Shown: piece by piece, positions 1 to 8,167 of the stretch | How the letters are laid out: the number at the start of each line of letters is the position of its first letter | Numbering within the stretch: position 1 is the stretch's first letter | NCBI RefSeq assembly: GCF_015690345.1 | Contig: NZ_JADPUN010000345.1 | Span: forward strand, 1-43,232 | Reading direction: 5' to 3' | DNA length: 43,232 nucleotides | From: Plantactinospora alkalitolerans | Lineage (GTDB): Bacteria > Actinomycetota > Actinomycetes > Mycobacteriales > Micromonosporaceae | Position numbers and translations under genes: made by a program | Notes under the pieces: generated by a model | The model's database searches: none | What the model saw: the letters and a program-made list of their open reading frames with translations, nothing else | Told to the model about the DNA's origin: nothing

Positions 1-36
1 CCCCCCGCCCCACCCCCGTCGAACTGGATTACGAGA

Positions 37-744
37 GTGGAACATTCGGTGAATCCCAACATAACGACCCCTCGGATTGTGAGGGATGAGGACCTGGACG
101 GCTTCGCGGCCGGTCAACTCCTAGACGTGATGAAAGCACTCACAATGATCCTGGCTCTGCCTCAGTCGGCCGCCGCGCACGTCGATGCCATCGCTATTGC
201 GAGCGGCCAGGGAGAAGAGTGGCGTTTCACCCATGGAATTCGGAACTGGGAGTCAAACCTCCACCACCGTTACCTGTTGGTGGCGAACGGGAACCCAGCC
301 GAAAAAACCTACGTCGAGATCACGCTCGACTACCTGCGCAGCCTCGGCCTCCATCGCACCGAAGGAGTTCACCTCCAGCCCGAGCCAGCACCCAACACCG
401 GCCTGCAAGCCGCGTGGATTGTCGAACAGGTTCAGGGTCGCGGCATCACAAGCATCGCGCTCACCGTTTCCCCCTACCACCTGCCCCGTGCCTATCTCAC
501 CGTCCTCAAAGAACTAGACAGGAGCGGGATCCGCATACCCGTCATCCCAGTTCCCGTGGCCGTCGCCCCGCATGCATCTATTCCAGAAACCGGAGCTACG
601 GCCTACGACCTGGTTCCCGGCGAAGTGAAGCGCATCCTCGCCTACATGAACAAGGACTGGGTCGCCACACCCCAGGATCTGGAGCGATACCTGCACTGGC
701 TATGGAATAACCATGAGCCTCTTTTGGTCGGGACCCCTGAATGA
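37..744 (+). CDS. YdcF/SanA-like (DUF218) protein
   Basis: This 235-residue protein resembles the YdcF/ElyC/SanA (DUF218) family of small Rossmann-like proteins, whose biochemical role is poorly defined. The visible match is the central part: an Asn-Thr then Ala-Ala-Trp-Ile-Val helix, a strand ending in a Thr/Val-Ser turn, and the family-typical Tyr-His-Leu-Pro-Arg-Ala motif at about residues 147-152. There is no signal peptide or membrane helix, so it is probably cytosolic, unlike envelope members of the family. The GTG at 37 is the first start after the window edge; its ribosome-binding site is weak (ACGAGA), so a later GTG at 50 cannot be excluded. It stands alone and shows no link to the biosynthetic cluster. 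Confidence 0.65.
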   Translation: MEHSVNPNITTPRIVRDEDLDGFAAGQLLDVMKALTMILALPQSAAAHVDAIAIASGQGEEWRFTHGIRNWESNLHHRYLLVANGNPAEKTYVEITLDYLRSLGLHRTEGVHLQPEPAPNTGLQAAWIVEQVQGRGITSIALTVSPYHLPRAYLTVLKELDRSGIRIPVIPVPVAVAPHASIPETGATAYDLVPGEVKRILAYMNKDWVATPQDLERYLHWLWNNHEPLLVGTPE

Positions 745-908
745 GCCACGGATTGTCATTTCGTTGGTCCAACGCGCCGTCGCGATTGCGCCACGCCTCA
801 CCCTGGACGTCGTGGCGTGCCCTGCCCGCACCCGGCCGCCGAGGGAGCGGAAGGTCGCCCGGTGCCGCACGTCGAGCGATCGATGACGCACAGATGGACG
901 CTGGCGTT

Positions 909-1163
909 TTATCGCCGGACCAGAGGCTCCGGCAGGCGGGGCTGCTCGGGCGCGTCGCTCCTCGCGTCGATGATGTTGATTTGCCATTCGACGACGGTGG
1001 GAGCCGCAAGCCGGCCGACATGCCAGCCGAAAATTCCGAAAGCGATGACGAGCGAGATGGCCATCAGACTGAAAGGCCATCTCAGTAAGCATGCCCGACG
1101 ATCGATGGGATGGGGGCGTGGCAGCGCTTGGGCGCCAAGTGGCAACGGGGGAGGAAGCATCAT
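909..1163 (-). CDS. small single-pass membrane protein
   Basis: This 84-residue protein has one clear hydrophobic segment at about residues 32-50 (LMAISLVIAFGIFGWHVG), preceded by a basic stretch and followed by a polar tail of about 35 residues. I recognise no family. Support for it being real is the ATGA overlap with the end of the upstream gene on the same strand, which implies translational coupling, and the plausible membrane topology. Its function is unknown; it may form a pair with the upstream membrane-anchored protein. Confidence 0.45.
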   Translation of the reverse strand: MMLPPPLPLGAQALPRPHPIDRRACLLRWPFSLMAISLVIAFGIFGWHVGRLAAPTVVEWQINIIDARSDAPEQPRLPEPLVRR

Positions 1164-1720
1164 AGGTGCGACAGCACCTCCTGAGTGACGGTGGTGGCGG
1201 ACTCGACGATGGATGCGTCGGTGACCCCGACAGCTTCGTACACCACGTAGGTGAGATAGGTGCCAAGGCAGGCGGTGAAGTGGATGACTCGGCCGGTGTC
1301 TGGGTCGCCCTCGATGAAATAGACAGCAGCATCGCCGAGCGCAACCCGGTGGTTCGTACGGTTCAGGGCCGTAAGAAGCGCCCCCTCAGCCTCGACGCAC
1401 TCTGGACCCTCGCCATCGTGCCGTCCGAAGCGAACCAAGGCCATCCACAGCGTTGCGCGCACGCCATGCACACTGGACACGCTCTCGACCTGGCAGGCAG
1501 TCGAACGGCGACCAGGCTCCGTTTCCTCCCCCTCATCCTGCACCGGTCCGCGCCGAGGTACGAGAAGGTCCAATACCTCCGGCCGGATAAGTCGACAGAC
1601 CGAGGGCGCCGCAGGAGGGTCGACTGTCGCACTCCGCCAGCCCGTCCCCACGCCGACCCCCAGGGCGACCAGGACGCAGCCGCCCAGCACTGCCCACCGA
1701 ATCCAGCGATTCGAACGCAT
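1160..1720 (-). CDS. membrane-anchored protein of unknown function
   Basis: This 186-residue protein starts with a short basic N-terminus and one hydrophobic helix (about residues 9-26). The rest is soluble and probably faces outside, with cysteines at about 42, 96, 127 and 149 that could form disulfides in the exported domain. The layout resembles the many small actinobacterial exported proteins of the DUF3558 type, but I cannot assign a family. ATG at 1720 places the hydrophobic segment correctly; a longer start at 1746 is in another frame. It is coupled by ATGA to the next small membrane protein. Confidence 0.55.
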   Translation of the reverse strand: MRSNRWIRWAVLGGCVLVALGVGVGTGWRSATVDPPAAPSVCRLIRPEVLDLLVPRRGPVQDEGEETEPGRRSTACQVESVSSVHGVRATLWMALVRFGRHDGEGPECVEAEGALLTALNRTNHRVALGDAAVYFIEGDPDTGRVIHFTACLGTYLTYVVYEAVGVTDASIVESATTVTQEVLSHL

Positions 1721-2097
1721 CCTGTCATTGTGCGCGAGGTATACAAGAGGCCGGCGCCGCCTCAGCTGGACCGGCGAATGACCGCGCCAGCGGGCAAGGC
1801 CGCCGGATGCCAGGCCTTCCAGCCACCGTCTAATAGCGAACCCGAGCTGCCGTACCGGCTGGGTCCGTACTCAGTCTGCTGAGCTTCGGCGTGCCAGGTT
1901 ACAGACGGCCGGCTGTAGCCTGACAGCGCGGCGGCTGCCCCTCGACGATCTCCTTGGTCCACACAAGCGAGGTGATCTGCTACCGGGGAGCCACCGTTAC
2001 CCGTAGTGACACCCGTGTTCTCGGCTACAGTGAACTTCAAGGGTTCTGAATAGCGCTCCTGGCCCCTACACCCCGGACCACGTGGCGGGAGTGCCTT
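1721..2097. other. stretch without a confident gene
   Basis: This 377-base stretch has only a 92-codon open frame on the minus strand (1762-2040) with no family resemblance, no good ribosome-binding site and an amino-acid mix like a chance reading frame. It lies upstream of the membrane-anchored protein gene (which starts at 1720 on the minus strand), so it probably holds that gene's promoter. It could also contain eroded coding sequence. I see no RNA gene or clear repeat in it. Confidence 0.4.
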
Positions 2098-2394
2098 TCA
2101 GACCGCCTCCTCGACCGCGGTGCCCTCCTCGGAGCTGACGATCTCGCCGATCAGCTCGAAGAAGGCCCGGATGCCGGGCCGGTTGCCACCCTTGGCCCGG
2201 GACGCGGCGAGGTCCGCCGACGACCGCCAGGAGACGATGTCCAGCCACTCGTCGTCGGCCAGCCGGACCAGCCGGGCGTCGAGAAACCCGTCACGATCGG
2301 CCCGGAAGTCGCGCAGCATCGCCGAGCGTGCCGCCAGCAGCGCCTCACTCAGGCCGGGCGACACCCGGAAGCGCGTGAGTTCGACAGTGATCAC
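2098..2394 (-). CDS. antibiotic biosynthesis monooxygenase (ABM) domain protein
   Basis: This 98-residue protein has the ferredoxin-like dimeric alpha/beta barrel pattern of ABM-domain proteins: an N-terminal strand (VITVELTRFRV), a helix with the typical LLAARSAMLRDF pattern, a strand with LVRL, then the conserved Trp-Leu-Asp-Ile-Val-Ser-Trp strand. Family members range from quinol monooxygenases to heme-degrading enzymes and stress proteins without known chemistry, so the substrate is open. The GTG at 2394 is chosen because a GGAGGAGG sequence lies about 7 bases upstream; the longer frame reaching 2592 crosses tandem repeats and looks non-coding. It stands alone between repeats and the TetR gene. 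Confidence 0.7.
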   Translation of the reverse strand: MITVELTRFRVSPGLSEALLAARSAMLRDFRADRDGFLDARLVRLADDEWLDIVSWRSSADLAASRAKGGNRPGIRAFFELIGEIVSSEEGTAVEEAV

Positions 2395-2430
2395 CGGACC
2401 ACCTCCTCCGCTGGTCGCATCGTGCTGATC

Positions 2431-2460
2431 GTGGGTTGGGCGGTCGTGGGTTGGGCGGTC
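2431..2460. repeat. 15-bp perfect tandem duplication
   Basis: GTGGGTTGGGCGGTC occurs twice head to tail (2431-2445 and 2446-2460) in the spacer upstream of the ABM-domain gene. It looks like a slippage-type duplication; no function can be read from it. Confidence 0.85.
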
Positions 2461-2543
2461 GACAGGCGACACAGGCAGACTATCGACACAATGCCAAGTA
2501 AATCCGGAAGAACCAGGCGATCGGCATTCGACGGCTACGGCTG

Positions 2544-2571
2544 ACGGCCCACGGCCCACGGCCCACGGCCC
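2544..2571. repeat. four tandem copies of a 7-bp unit
   Basis: ACGGCCC is repeated four times without interruption, then followed up to about 2606 by degenerate ACGGTT/ACGGCT units that run into the 3' end of the TetR gene. The array is a candidate length-variable locus between the TetR stop codon and the ABM-domain gene. Confidence 0.85.
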
Positions 2572-2601
2572 ACGGTTACGGCTGCGGCCCACGGCTGACG
2601 G

Positions 2602-3240
2602 CTACGGCAGCGAGCCGACGACCCTTTCGTAGGTCTGCTCCAGACCGGCGATGAGTGCGTCCAGACCGAGCGCGAACGCCCCCTCGTCGACGCTCTGCTG
2701 GTGCTCCGCGAGCCGGTGCGCCTGGCTCAGGTGGGGATAGTGTGCGGCGTAGAGCTGCGGGTCCTCGACGAAGCCCCGGGCGAACGATCCGAGCGCCGAA
2801 CCGGCGACGAAATAGCGCATCAGCGCGCCGATGTGGGTGGCCCGGGCCGGCGGCCAACCGGCTTTGACCAGCCCGCCGTAGACCGCGTCCGCCATCGCCA
2901 GCGCCGCCGGCCGGCGGCCCGGCCCCTGCGCGAGGTACGGCACGATGTTGGCGTGGGTCACGAGGGCCTGCCGGTACGACCGTCCCCACAGCCGCAGGGC
3001 GTCCCGCCAGTCGTGGGTGGCGAAGAACGATACGTCGACCTTCGAGGTGATGGCGTCCGCCACTGCGTCCAGGATCTCGTCCTTGTTCGCGAAGTGGTTG
3101 TAGAGCGACGGTCCGCGTACCCCGAGTTCCGTCGCCAGTCGACGGGTGGAGAGTGCGTCCAGCCCTTCGGCGTCGATGAGCGCGGCGGCGGCGTCGATAA
3201 TGCGCTGCCGGGTCAACAGGGCCTGGCGGGGTCGGGCCAT
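2602..3240 (-). CDS. TetR-family transcriptional regulator
   Basis: This 212-residue TetR-type repressor has an N-terminal helix-turn-helix (about residues 10-55), with the pattern RIIDAAAALID, then LSTRRLATELGV, then SLYNHFANKDEIL. The C-terminal part resembles the TetR_C ligand/dimerisation domain of tetracycline-repressor-like members. ATG at 3240 is chosen; upstream in-frame codons lack support. It is divergent from the FabG / acyl-CoA dehydrogenase / MaoC operon and probably represses it in response to an acyl or CoA-linked ligand. A 13-bp palindrome at 3301-3313 lies in the shared promoter region and is a candidate operator. Confidence 0.85.
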   Translation of the reverse strand: MARPRQALLTRQRIIDAAAALIDAEGLDALSTRRLATELGVRGPSLYNHFANKDEILDAVADAITSKVDVSFFATHDWRDALRLWGRSYRQALVTHANIVPYLAQGPGRRPAALAMADAVYGGLVKAGWPPARATHIGALMRYFVAGSALGSFARGFVEDPQLYAAHYPHLSQAHRLAEHQQSVDEGAFALGLDALIAGLEQTYERVVGSLP

Positions 3241-3300
3241 GCGTGCTCGCCTTCCGCTCGGGATCTTGGTGGGCCAGGACTGGCGCCAGAAAACTTCCAG

Positions 3301-3313
3301 CGCTAGTTTAGCG
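3301..3313. promoter_or_regulatory. candidate TetR operator palindrome
   Basis: CGCTAGTTTAGCG has perfect 5-bp arms (CGCTA/TAGCG) around GTT. It lies 61 bases upstream of the TetR start and about 120 bases upstream of the divergent fabG-like start, in the right place for an autoregulated divergent promoter. Functional assignment is inferred from position and symmetry only. Confidence 0.4.
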
Positions 3314-3368
3314 GGCAGTGACCTGGTTCCACGGCTGGTGGCCCGAGTCCCGTCCGGGGTGTTAGGCG

Positions 3369-3423
3369 GGGGCCCTTCTTCTACAAAAAGCGATAAGAAG
3401 GGGCCCTTCCTTACAAAGAGCGA
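3369..3423. repeat. GGGCCC-centred imperfect direct repeat
   Basis: Two imperfect copies of the pattern GGGCCCTTC(T/C)T...ACAAA(A/G)AGCGA lie at 3369-3393 and 3400-3423, in a much more AT-rich spacer than the surroundings. Repeats of the type AAGGGGCCCTTCC recur between genes in Micromonospora genomes as I recall, which supports the taxonomic guess. The second copy ends just before the ribosome-binding site of the fabG-like gene. Confidence 0.6.
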
Positions 3424-3433
3424 GGAGATGCAC

Positions 3434-4192
3434 GTGGCTAGATTCATCGACCGGATCGCCGTCGTCACCGGCGCGGCCCAGGGGATCGGTGCGGCCACCG
3501 CACGGCGGTTGGCTGCGGAGGGCGCGACTGTGGCGGTGGTCGACCTGGACGCCGGGCGCGCTCGGCAGACGGCCGACGAGATCACGGCGGAGGGGGGCCG
3601 GGCGAGCGGGTTCGGCTGCGACGTCACCGACGGTACGGCGGTGTCCGCGATGATCGACCAGGTCGTCGAGGCGTACGGGAAGCTCGACGTGCTGGTGAAC
3701 AACGCCGGGATCACCCGGGACAACCTGCTGTTCAAGATGCCGGCCGCCGAGTGGGACGCGGTGATCACCACGAACCTGACCAGCATGTTCCACTGCTGCC
3801 AGGCGGCGCAGCGGCACATGGTGGCGGCCCGGTACGGCAAGATCGTCAACCTCAGCAGCCGCTCCGCGCTGGGCAACCGGGGTCAGGTCAACTATGCGGC
3901 GGCGAAGGCCGGGGTGCAGGGCCTGACCGCCACCCTCGCGATCGAACTCGGCCCCTTCAACGTCAACGTCAACGCCGTCGCGCCCGGCTACATCGCCACC
4001 GCGATGACCGCGGCAACCGCCGAGCGGATGGGTGCCAGCCCCGCCGACCACCAGAAGTACGCCGCCGAGCAGACGCCACTGCGCCGGGTCGGCCAGCCCG
4101 AGGAGATCGCCTCGGTCGTCGCGTTCCTGGCCAGTGACGACGCGTCGTACGTCAGCGGTCAGACGCTCTATGTCAACGGTGGTGCGCGCTAG
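3434..4192 (+). CDS. fabG: FabG-type SDR, 3-oxoacyl-(ACP/CoA) reductase
   Basis: This 252-residue classical short-chain dehydrogenase has the glycine-rich cofactor motif TGAAQGIG near the N-terminus, an NNAG motif, the catalytic Ser and Tyr-x-x-x-Lys (YAAAK), and a C-terminal VNGG end, all typical of FabG-like NADP(H) 3-oxoacyl reductases. I prefer GTG at 3434 to ATG at 3428 because GAGGAG then has 6 bases of spacing; the ATG would have none. It is first in an operon with an acyl-CoA dehydrogenase and a MaoC-type hydratase. The three together suggest oxidation or remodelling of a CoA-bound acyl chain rather than cell-wall fatty acid synthesis. The substrate is not visible. Confidence 0.85.
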   Translation: MARFIDRIAVVTGAAQGIGAATARRLAAEGATVAVVDLDAGRARQTADEITAEGGRASGFGCDVTDGTAVSAMIDQVVEAYGKLDVLVNNAGITRDNLLFKMPAAEWDAVITTNLTSMFHCCQAAQRHMVAARYGKIVNLSSRSALGNRGQVNYAAAKAGVQGLTATLAIELGPFNVNVNAVAPGYIATAMTAATAERMGASPADHQKYAAEQTPLRRVGQPEEIASVVAFLASDDASYVSGQTLYVNGGAR

Positions 4193-4207
4193 CGGGAAGG
4201 AAAGACG

Positions 4208-5380
4208 ATGGACTTCTCGATCAGCGAGGAGGAGCGGGCGATCCGGGACACCGCCCGCGCCTTCATCCGCAACGAGGTCATGACGCTGGAGTCGGAGGTG
4301 CTGCGCCGGGAGCGGGCCCACGAGCCGGGGCTGCGCCACGACGAGCTGCGGGAGTTGCAGCTCAAGGCGAAGGCGTTCGGCTTCTGGGGCCTGGACACCC
4401 CGGAGGAGTACGGCGGAATGGACCTGCCCGCCGTCACGCAGTCGTTGATCTGGACCGAGATCGGCCGCAGCTTCGTGCCGTTCCGGTTCGGCGGCGAGGC
4501 GGACAACATCCTGTTCCACGCCGACGAGGCGCAGCGGAAGGAGTTTCTCCTTCCGACCATCGCGGGCGACCGGATCTCCTGCTTCGCCCTCACCGAGCCC
4601 GGCGCCGGATCGGACGTGGCCAACATCAGGTTGCGGGCCCGGCGCGACGGGGACGACTGGGTACTCAACGGCGAGAAGACGTTCATCACCAACGGCAACG
4701 ACGCGGATTTCGCCATCGTCGTCGCGATCACCGACCCGGAGCGGAAGGTGCACGACGGCGGCGCCACCGCGTTCCTGGTCGACCGCTCGATGGGCTGGCG
4801 GTCGGAGCCGATCCAGACGATGGGGGAGGGCGGGCCGGCGGCGCTGGTCTTCTCCGACGTACGGGTGCCGAGCCGCAACATCCTCGGCGAACTCGGTCAG
4901 GGTTTCACCCTCGGGATGAAGTGGATCGGCAAGGGGCGCTACCTGATCCCGTCGCATGCGCTGGGCATCGCGGAACGGGCCCTGGGGATGGCGATCGAGT
5001 ACGCGAACACCCGGGAGACGTTCGGCAAGCCGATCGGCACCAACCAGGCGATCCAGTGGATGATCGCCGACTCCGAAACCGAGCTGGAGGCCGCCCGCTG
5101 GCTCGTGCTCCGGGCGGCGTGGACGGTCGACGCCGGGCTCGATCCCCGGCACGCCTCCTCGATGGCCAAACTGTACGGCGCGGGAATGATCAACCGGGTC
5201 GTCGACCGGGTGCTGCAGATCCACGGAGGCATGGGCTACACCCGGGAACTGCCGATCGAACGCTGGTACCGGCAGGTCCGGCTGCTGCGCATCTTCGAGG
5301 GCACCGACGAGATGCAACGACTCATCATCTCGCGGGATCTGCTCCGCGGTTACACGAAGCTCGGAGGGCACCTGGAATGA
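4208..5380 (+). CDS. acyl-CoA dehydrogenase
   Basis: This 390-residue protein has the full acyl-CoA dehydrogenase layout: an N-terminal helical domain, the FAD/substrate strand with LTEPGAGSD at about residues 137-145, GEKTFITNG at about 155-163, and a C-terminal helical domain. The C-terminal FEGTDEMQR motif carries the Glu expected to be the catalytic base. It should introduce a trans double bond next to a CoA thioester, passing electrons to ETF. ATG at 4208 follows GGAAGGAAAG. It lies 15 bases after the fabG-like gene and overlaps the MaoC-like gene by ATGA, so the three are co-translated. Chain length and substrate cannot be told. Confidence 0.9.
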   Translation: MDFSISEEERAIRDTARAFIRNEVMTLESEVLRRERAHEPGLRHDELRELQLKAKAFGFWGLDTPEEYGGMDLPAVTQSLIWTEIGRSFVPFRFGGEADNILFHADEAQRKEFLLPTIAGDRISCFALTEPGAGSDVANIRLRARRDGDDWVLNGEKTFITNGNDADFAIVVAITDPERKVHDGGATAFLVDRSMGWRSEPIQTMGEGGPAALVFSDVRVPSRNILGELGQGFTLGMKWIGKGRYLIPSHALGIAERALGMAIEYANTRETFGKPIGTNQAIQWMIADSETELEAARWLVLRAAWTVDAGLDPRHASSMAKLYGAGMINRVVDRVLQIHGGMGYTRELPIERWYRQVRLLRIFEGTDEMQRLIISRDLLRGYTKLGGHLE

Positions 5381-5400
5381 CGCTCGGAGGGGCACCTGGA
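5359..5400. repeat. short tandem duplication across a stop/start junction
   Basis: GCTCGGAGGGCACCTGGA (5359-5376) is repeated at 5382-5400 with one added G. The duplicated block straddles the end of the acyl-CoA dehydrogenase gene and the start of the MaoC-like gene, so it adds near-identical bases to the last codons of one and the first codons of the other in different frames. Confidence 0.8.
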
Positions 5401-5868
5401 GGGCGGACGTTCGCCTCCATCGCCGAACTGGCCGGAGCGGTCGGCGAGGTCATCGGGCCCGGCCCGTGGCACCGGGTCGAACAGGACCGGGTCAACGCCT
5501 TCGCCGACGCGACCGGTGACCACCAGTGGATCCACACCGACCCCGAGCGCGCGGCCACCGGCCCGTACGGGACCACTGTGGCGCACGGTTACCTGACGCT
5601 CTCCCTGCTTCCGGCCCTGATGCGGGATCTCTACCAGGTCGGTGGCGTACGGATGGCCGTCAACTACGGGCTGAACCGGGTCCGGTTTCCCGCGCCGCTG
5701 CGTACCGGCGACGCGGTCCGGATCAGCGCGGAACTCGTCGGAGTCGAGCCGGTTGCCGGCGGGGTGCAACTCGTCACCCGGGTCACCGTCGAGCCGGACC
5801 GGGGTGGCAAGCCCTGCTGCGTGGCCGAGACCGTCAGCCGGCTCTACGCCGAGGCGGAGTCGGGCTGA
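5377..5868 (+). CDS. MaoC-like (R)-specific hydratase
   Basis: This 163-residue protein matches single-domain MaoC/NodN-type hot-dog hydratases. It has the hydratase motif with Asp and His (ATGDHQWIH, about residues 45-53) followed by the AHGYLTLSLLP helix. It would hydrate or dehydrate an enoyl/3-hydroxyacyl thioester, consistent with the dehydrogenase and FabG-like reductase beside it. ATG at 5377 overlaps the preceding stop (ATGA). The first dozen residues come from the duplicated block at the junction and are unlikely to be structurally important. Confidence 0.85.
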   Translation: MTLGGAPGGRTFASIAELAGAVGEVIGPGPWHRVEQDRVNAFADATGDHQWIHTDPERAATGPYGTTVAHGYLTLSLLPALMRDLYQVGGVRMAVNYGLNRVRFPAPLRTGDAVRISAELVGVEPVAGGVQLVTRVTVEPDRGGKPCCVAETVSRLYAEAESG

Positions 5869-5886
5869 GGCGGGCCGGGTGCACCG

Positions 5887-5917
5887 AACCCCGGCCCTCG
5901 GCCGTACGGGGTTCGCC
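5887..5917. terminator. bidirectional hairpin between convergent genes
   Basis: CGAACCCCG (5887-5895) and CGGGGTTCG (5909-5917) are perfect 9-bp complementary arms with a 13-base loop, between the MaoC-like stop and the convergent MFS gene's stop. There is no T-run, as usual in actinomycetes. The role as terminator is inferred from structure and place. Confidence 0.6.
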
Positions 5918-5954
5918 GCCGGAGCAGCCCGGCCGTAGGTGGAGGGCTGGTACC

Positions 5955-7199
5955 TCATGCGCCAAGCTGGGCGCCGGTCCCGGACGGCTCGGGATCCGGT
6001 GCCCCGGCGCGGTCGTGACCGGGCAGCGGTGACCGCGTCCGGGTGGGCGAGCGGCGGGACAGCAGGCGGCCGGTCAGCGCGGCGGCGAGTCCGGCGAGTC
6101 CGGCTGCCGCGAAACCGCCCGCCGGCACGGAGACGTCGATCGCCACCCCGACGATCGAGGACCCGAGCGCGAAACCCGCGCTGTGCGCCGAGGATTGCAG
6201 ACCTGTCGCCTCACCCCGGACGCTGGCCGGCGCCAGCTGGCTCACCGCGTCGGCCACCGTGGTCAGGGTCGGCGCGGTGAGAAGCCCGGCGCCGACGACG
6301 GCCACGCACAACCAGGGCCAGTCGCGGGCGAGCCCGGCGGCGATCGTCACGAGCCCGAGCGAGCCGAGCAGCAGCCAGGTGGGCAGCGGTCGGGGCAGCG
6401 CGCCGTAGATCAGCCCGCCGGCGACGGAGGCCGCGCCGAACACGGACACGACCACGGCGGCCCAGGACAGCTGACCTGCTTCCTTGAGCGTGGCGACGAT
6501 GGCGAGGTCGATGCCGCTGAGCAGCGTCGTGGTACCGAACGCCATCGTCAGGACGGCAATCATGCCGGCGCCCAGCCACTGCCGGCGCGGAGGGCGTCCC
6601 GCCACGCCGGCATCCGTCTCGTCCCTGGCCCGCAGTGGCGGGTTGAGCAGGGCGATCCCGGCTCCGCCAGCCACGATCGCGGCACCGACTCCCCACGCCA
6701 CCACGTCGGGCGACATCTTCGCCGCACAGAGGATCACCACTGCCGGGCCTACCACGTACGACAGTTCGCCCTGCACCGATTCCAGCGCGAACGCCGTCCG
6801 GCGCTGTCCGGACGTCGTCATCGCGGCGATCGCCTGCCTGGTCACCGCCTGAGCCGGGACCATCAGCAGGCCCGCCGCGAAGGCGGCACCGAGCAGGATC
6901 CCGTACGGCAGGATCGGCACGCTCAGCCAGAACGCGACCTGCACCACGACGGTTGCCAGCAGCACGGTACGCGCGCCCCGCGAGTCGATCATGCGGCCTA
7001 GCAGCGGCCCGCCCAGCGCCACTCCGGCGGTCAGGGCCGCGGCGACGCCGCCCGCCGCCGCGTAGTTCATCTCCAGGCCCAGCACGACATACATCGTCAG
7101 CGCCATCATGTCAGCCGTGATCGCGGTACGGGCGAGGAATGAAACGCCCAGCAGCGGTGCCATCCCGGGCACGGCGAGCACTTGCCGGTAGCTGGTCAT
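5955..7199 (-). CDS. MFS transporter
   Basis: This 414-residue integral membrane protein has about 12 hydrophobic segments and the MFS loop motif GPLLGRMIDSRGAR (about residues 63-76), a variant of the GxLaDrxGrR signature between helices 2 and 3. The C-terminal 30 residues are hydrophilic and basic. It is probably a proton-driven efflux permease of the DHA1 type, but the substrate is unknown. It is divergent from a LysR regulator that probably controls it. Whether it belongs to the neighbouring biosynthetic cluster is unclear; the LysR pair suggests a stand-alone efflux unit. Confidence 0.85.
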   Translation of the reverse strand: MTSYRQVLAVPGMAPLLGVSFLARTAITADMMALTMYVVLGLEMNYAAAGGVAAALTAGVALGGPLLGRMIDSRGARTVLLATVVVQVAFWLSVPILPYGILLGAAFAAGLLMVPAQAVTRQAIAAMTTSGQRRTAFALESVQGELSYVVGPAVVILCAAKMSPDVVAWGVGAAIVAGGAGIALLNPPLRARDETDAGVAGRPPRRQWLGAGMIAVLTMAFGTTTLLSGIDLAIVATLKEAGQLSWAAVVVSVFGAASVAGGLIYGALPRPLPTWLLLGSLGLVTIAAGLARDWPWLCVAVVGAGLLTAPTLTTVADAVSQLAPASVRGEATGLQSSAHSAGFALGSSIVGVAIDVSVPAGGFAAAGLAGLAAALTGRLLSRRSPTRTRSPLPGHDRAGAPDPEPSGTGAQLGA

Positions 7200-7229
7200 C
7201 CACCTGACGCTAGATCGCCCGACGGTTCA

Positions 7230-7242
7230 TAGGAAGTGCCTA
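7230..7242. promoter_or_regulatory. candidate LysR-type binding site (T-N11-A)
   Basis: TAGGAAGTGCCTA has dyad arms TAGG/CCTA and fits the T-N11-A spacing of LysR-family regulators. It sits in the 72-base gap between the divergent MFS and LysR genes. The assignment rests on symmetry and location only. Confidence 0.45.
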
Positions 7243-7271
7243 GTTTTGTGGAGCTGGCATAATGGATACTT

Positions 7272-8114
7272 ATGGCTGCGGATCTTGAGACTGCGTTGCT
7301 GCGGTCGTTCGTCACGGCCGTACGGGCGGGCAGCATCAGCCGCGCCGCGACCGCGCTCGGACACACCCAACCCGCGCTCAGCCAGCAGTTGCGCAGGCTC
7401 GAGAGGGTCGTCGGCCGTCCGCTGCTCTACCGGTCGCCGTCCGGCGTCTCGCCAACCCGGGCGGGCGAGGAACTCCTGCCGTACGCCGAACGCATCCTCT
7501 CGCTCTCCGCGCAGGCGCTCACCGAAACCGGACGCGCGCTCACCGGCCACTGCGGCGTCGGGCTGCTCGAAGACCTCGCCGCGTCCCAGCTTCCGCAGGC
7601 CCTCGCCGACCTCGCCCGGCTGCACCCCGGCGCGACGCTGGAGGTGCTCTGCTGTTCCACCGCCGAGATGCGGGAGGCCTACGACGCTGGCCGCGTACAA
7701 CTCGTGCTCGACGTGGTGTCGGACCTTCCCGGACCGCCGCGCTGGACGGTACGCCGCCCGCTGGCCTGGGCGGTCGGCCAGGGCGTGGACGTGGCTGCCG
7801 ATCCACTGCCGGTGGTGCTGTTCTCGAACCCGTGCGCCTGGCGTACCTCGGTGCTGGAAACGCTGGAACGCACCGATCGTCCCTGGCGGGTGGCGTTCGA
7901 AAGCAACAGCCTGATGGGTGTGCTCGCCGCCGTACGGGCCGGGCTCGGCGTCGCGGCGCTGATGCCGGCGAACCTCGAACCGGCGATGGCCTGCCACGAC
8001 GCGGACGCCCTGCCCACCCTGCCGGACGTCGAACTCGGTCTCGCACGGTGGCCACGGACCGAGGGTGATCCGCTGGTCGACGCCGTGGAGACCGCCCTAC
8101 GGCGGATGATCTGA
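7272..8114 (+). CDS. LysR-family transcriptional regulator
   Basis: This 280-residue protein has the LysR N-terminal winged helix-turn-helix, with LLRSFVTAVRAGSISRAA, then HTQPALSQQLRRLE, then GRPLLYR at about residues 9-55. It has a co-inducer-binding domain ending with the usual LMGVLAAVRAGLGVAAL stretch. It is slightly short for the family (about 300). ATG at 7272 is required because the ATG at 7263 runs into a stop. It is divergent from the MFS transporter and probably activates or represses it. No ligand can be inferred. Confidence 0.9.
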   Translation: MAADLETALLRSFVTAVRAGSISRAATALGHTQPALSQQLRRLERVVGRPLLYRSPSGVSPTRAGEELLPYAERILSLSAQALTETGRALTGHCGVGLLEDLAASQLPQALADLARLHPGATLEVLCCSTAEMREAYDAGRVQLVLDVVSDLPGPPRWTVRRPLAWAVGQGVDVAADPLPVVLFSNPCAWRTSVLETLERTDRPWRVAFESNSLMGVLAAVRAGLGVAALMPANLEPAMACHDADALPTLPDVELGLARWPRTEGDPLVDAVETALRRMI

Positions 8115-8132
8115 GGTTGCCGTGCTGGCGGC

Positions 8133-8155
8133 GCGGCCGGATGCCGCCCGGCCGC
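8133..8155. terminator. GC-rich hairpin between convergent genes
   Basis: GCGGCCGG and CCGGCCGC form a perfect 8-bp stem with a 7-base loop. It lies between the LysR gene's stop (8114) and the convergent flavin monooxygenase gene's stop (8168), so it may end transcription from both sides. Confidence 0.5.
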
Positions 8156-8167
8156 CCCCGCCGCTGG

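Noticed and set aside
1762-2040. A 92-codon minus-strand frame considered as a DUF397-type small protein.
   Set aside because: It lacks the DUF397 core motifs and a ribosome-binding site.
3362-5395. A 677-codon open frame on the minus strand opposite the FabG/acyl-CoA dehydrogenase genes.
   Set aside because: It is the antisense shadow of strongly recognisable genes in high-GC DNA; its translation has no family resemblance.
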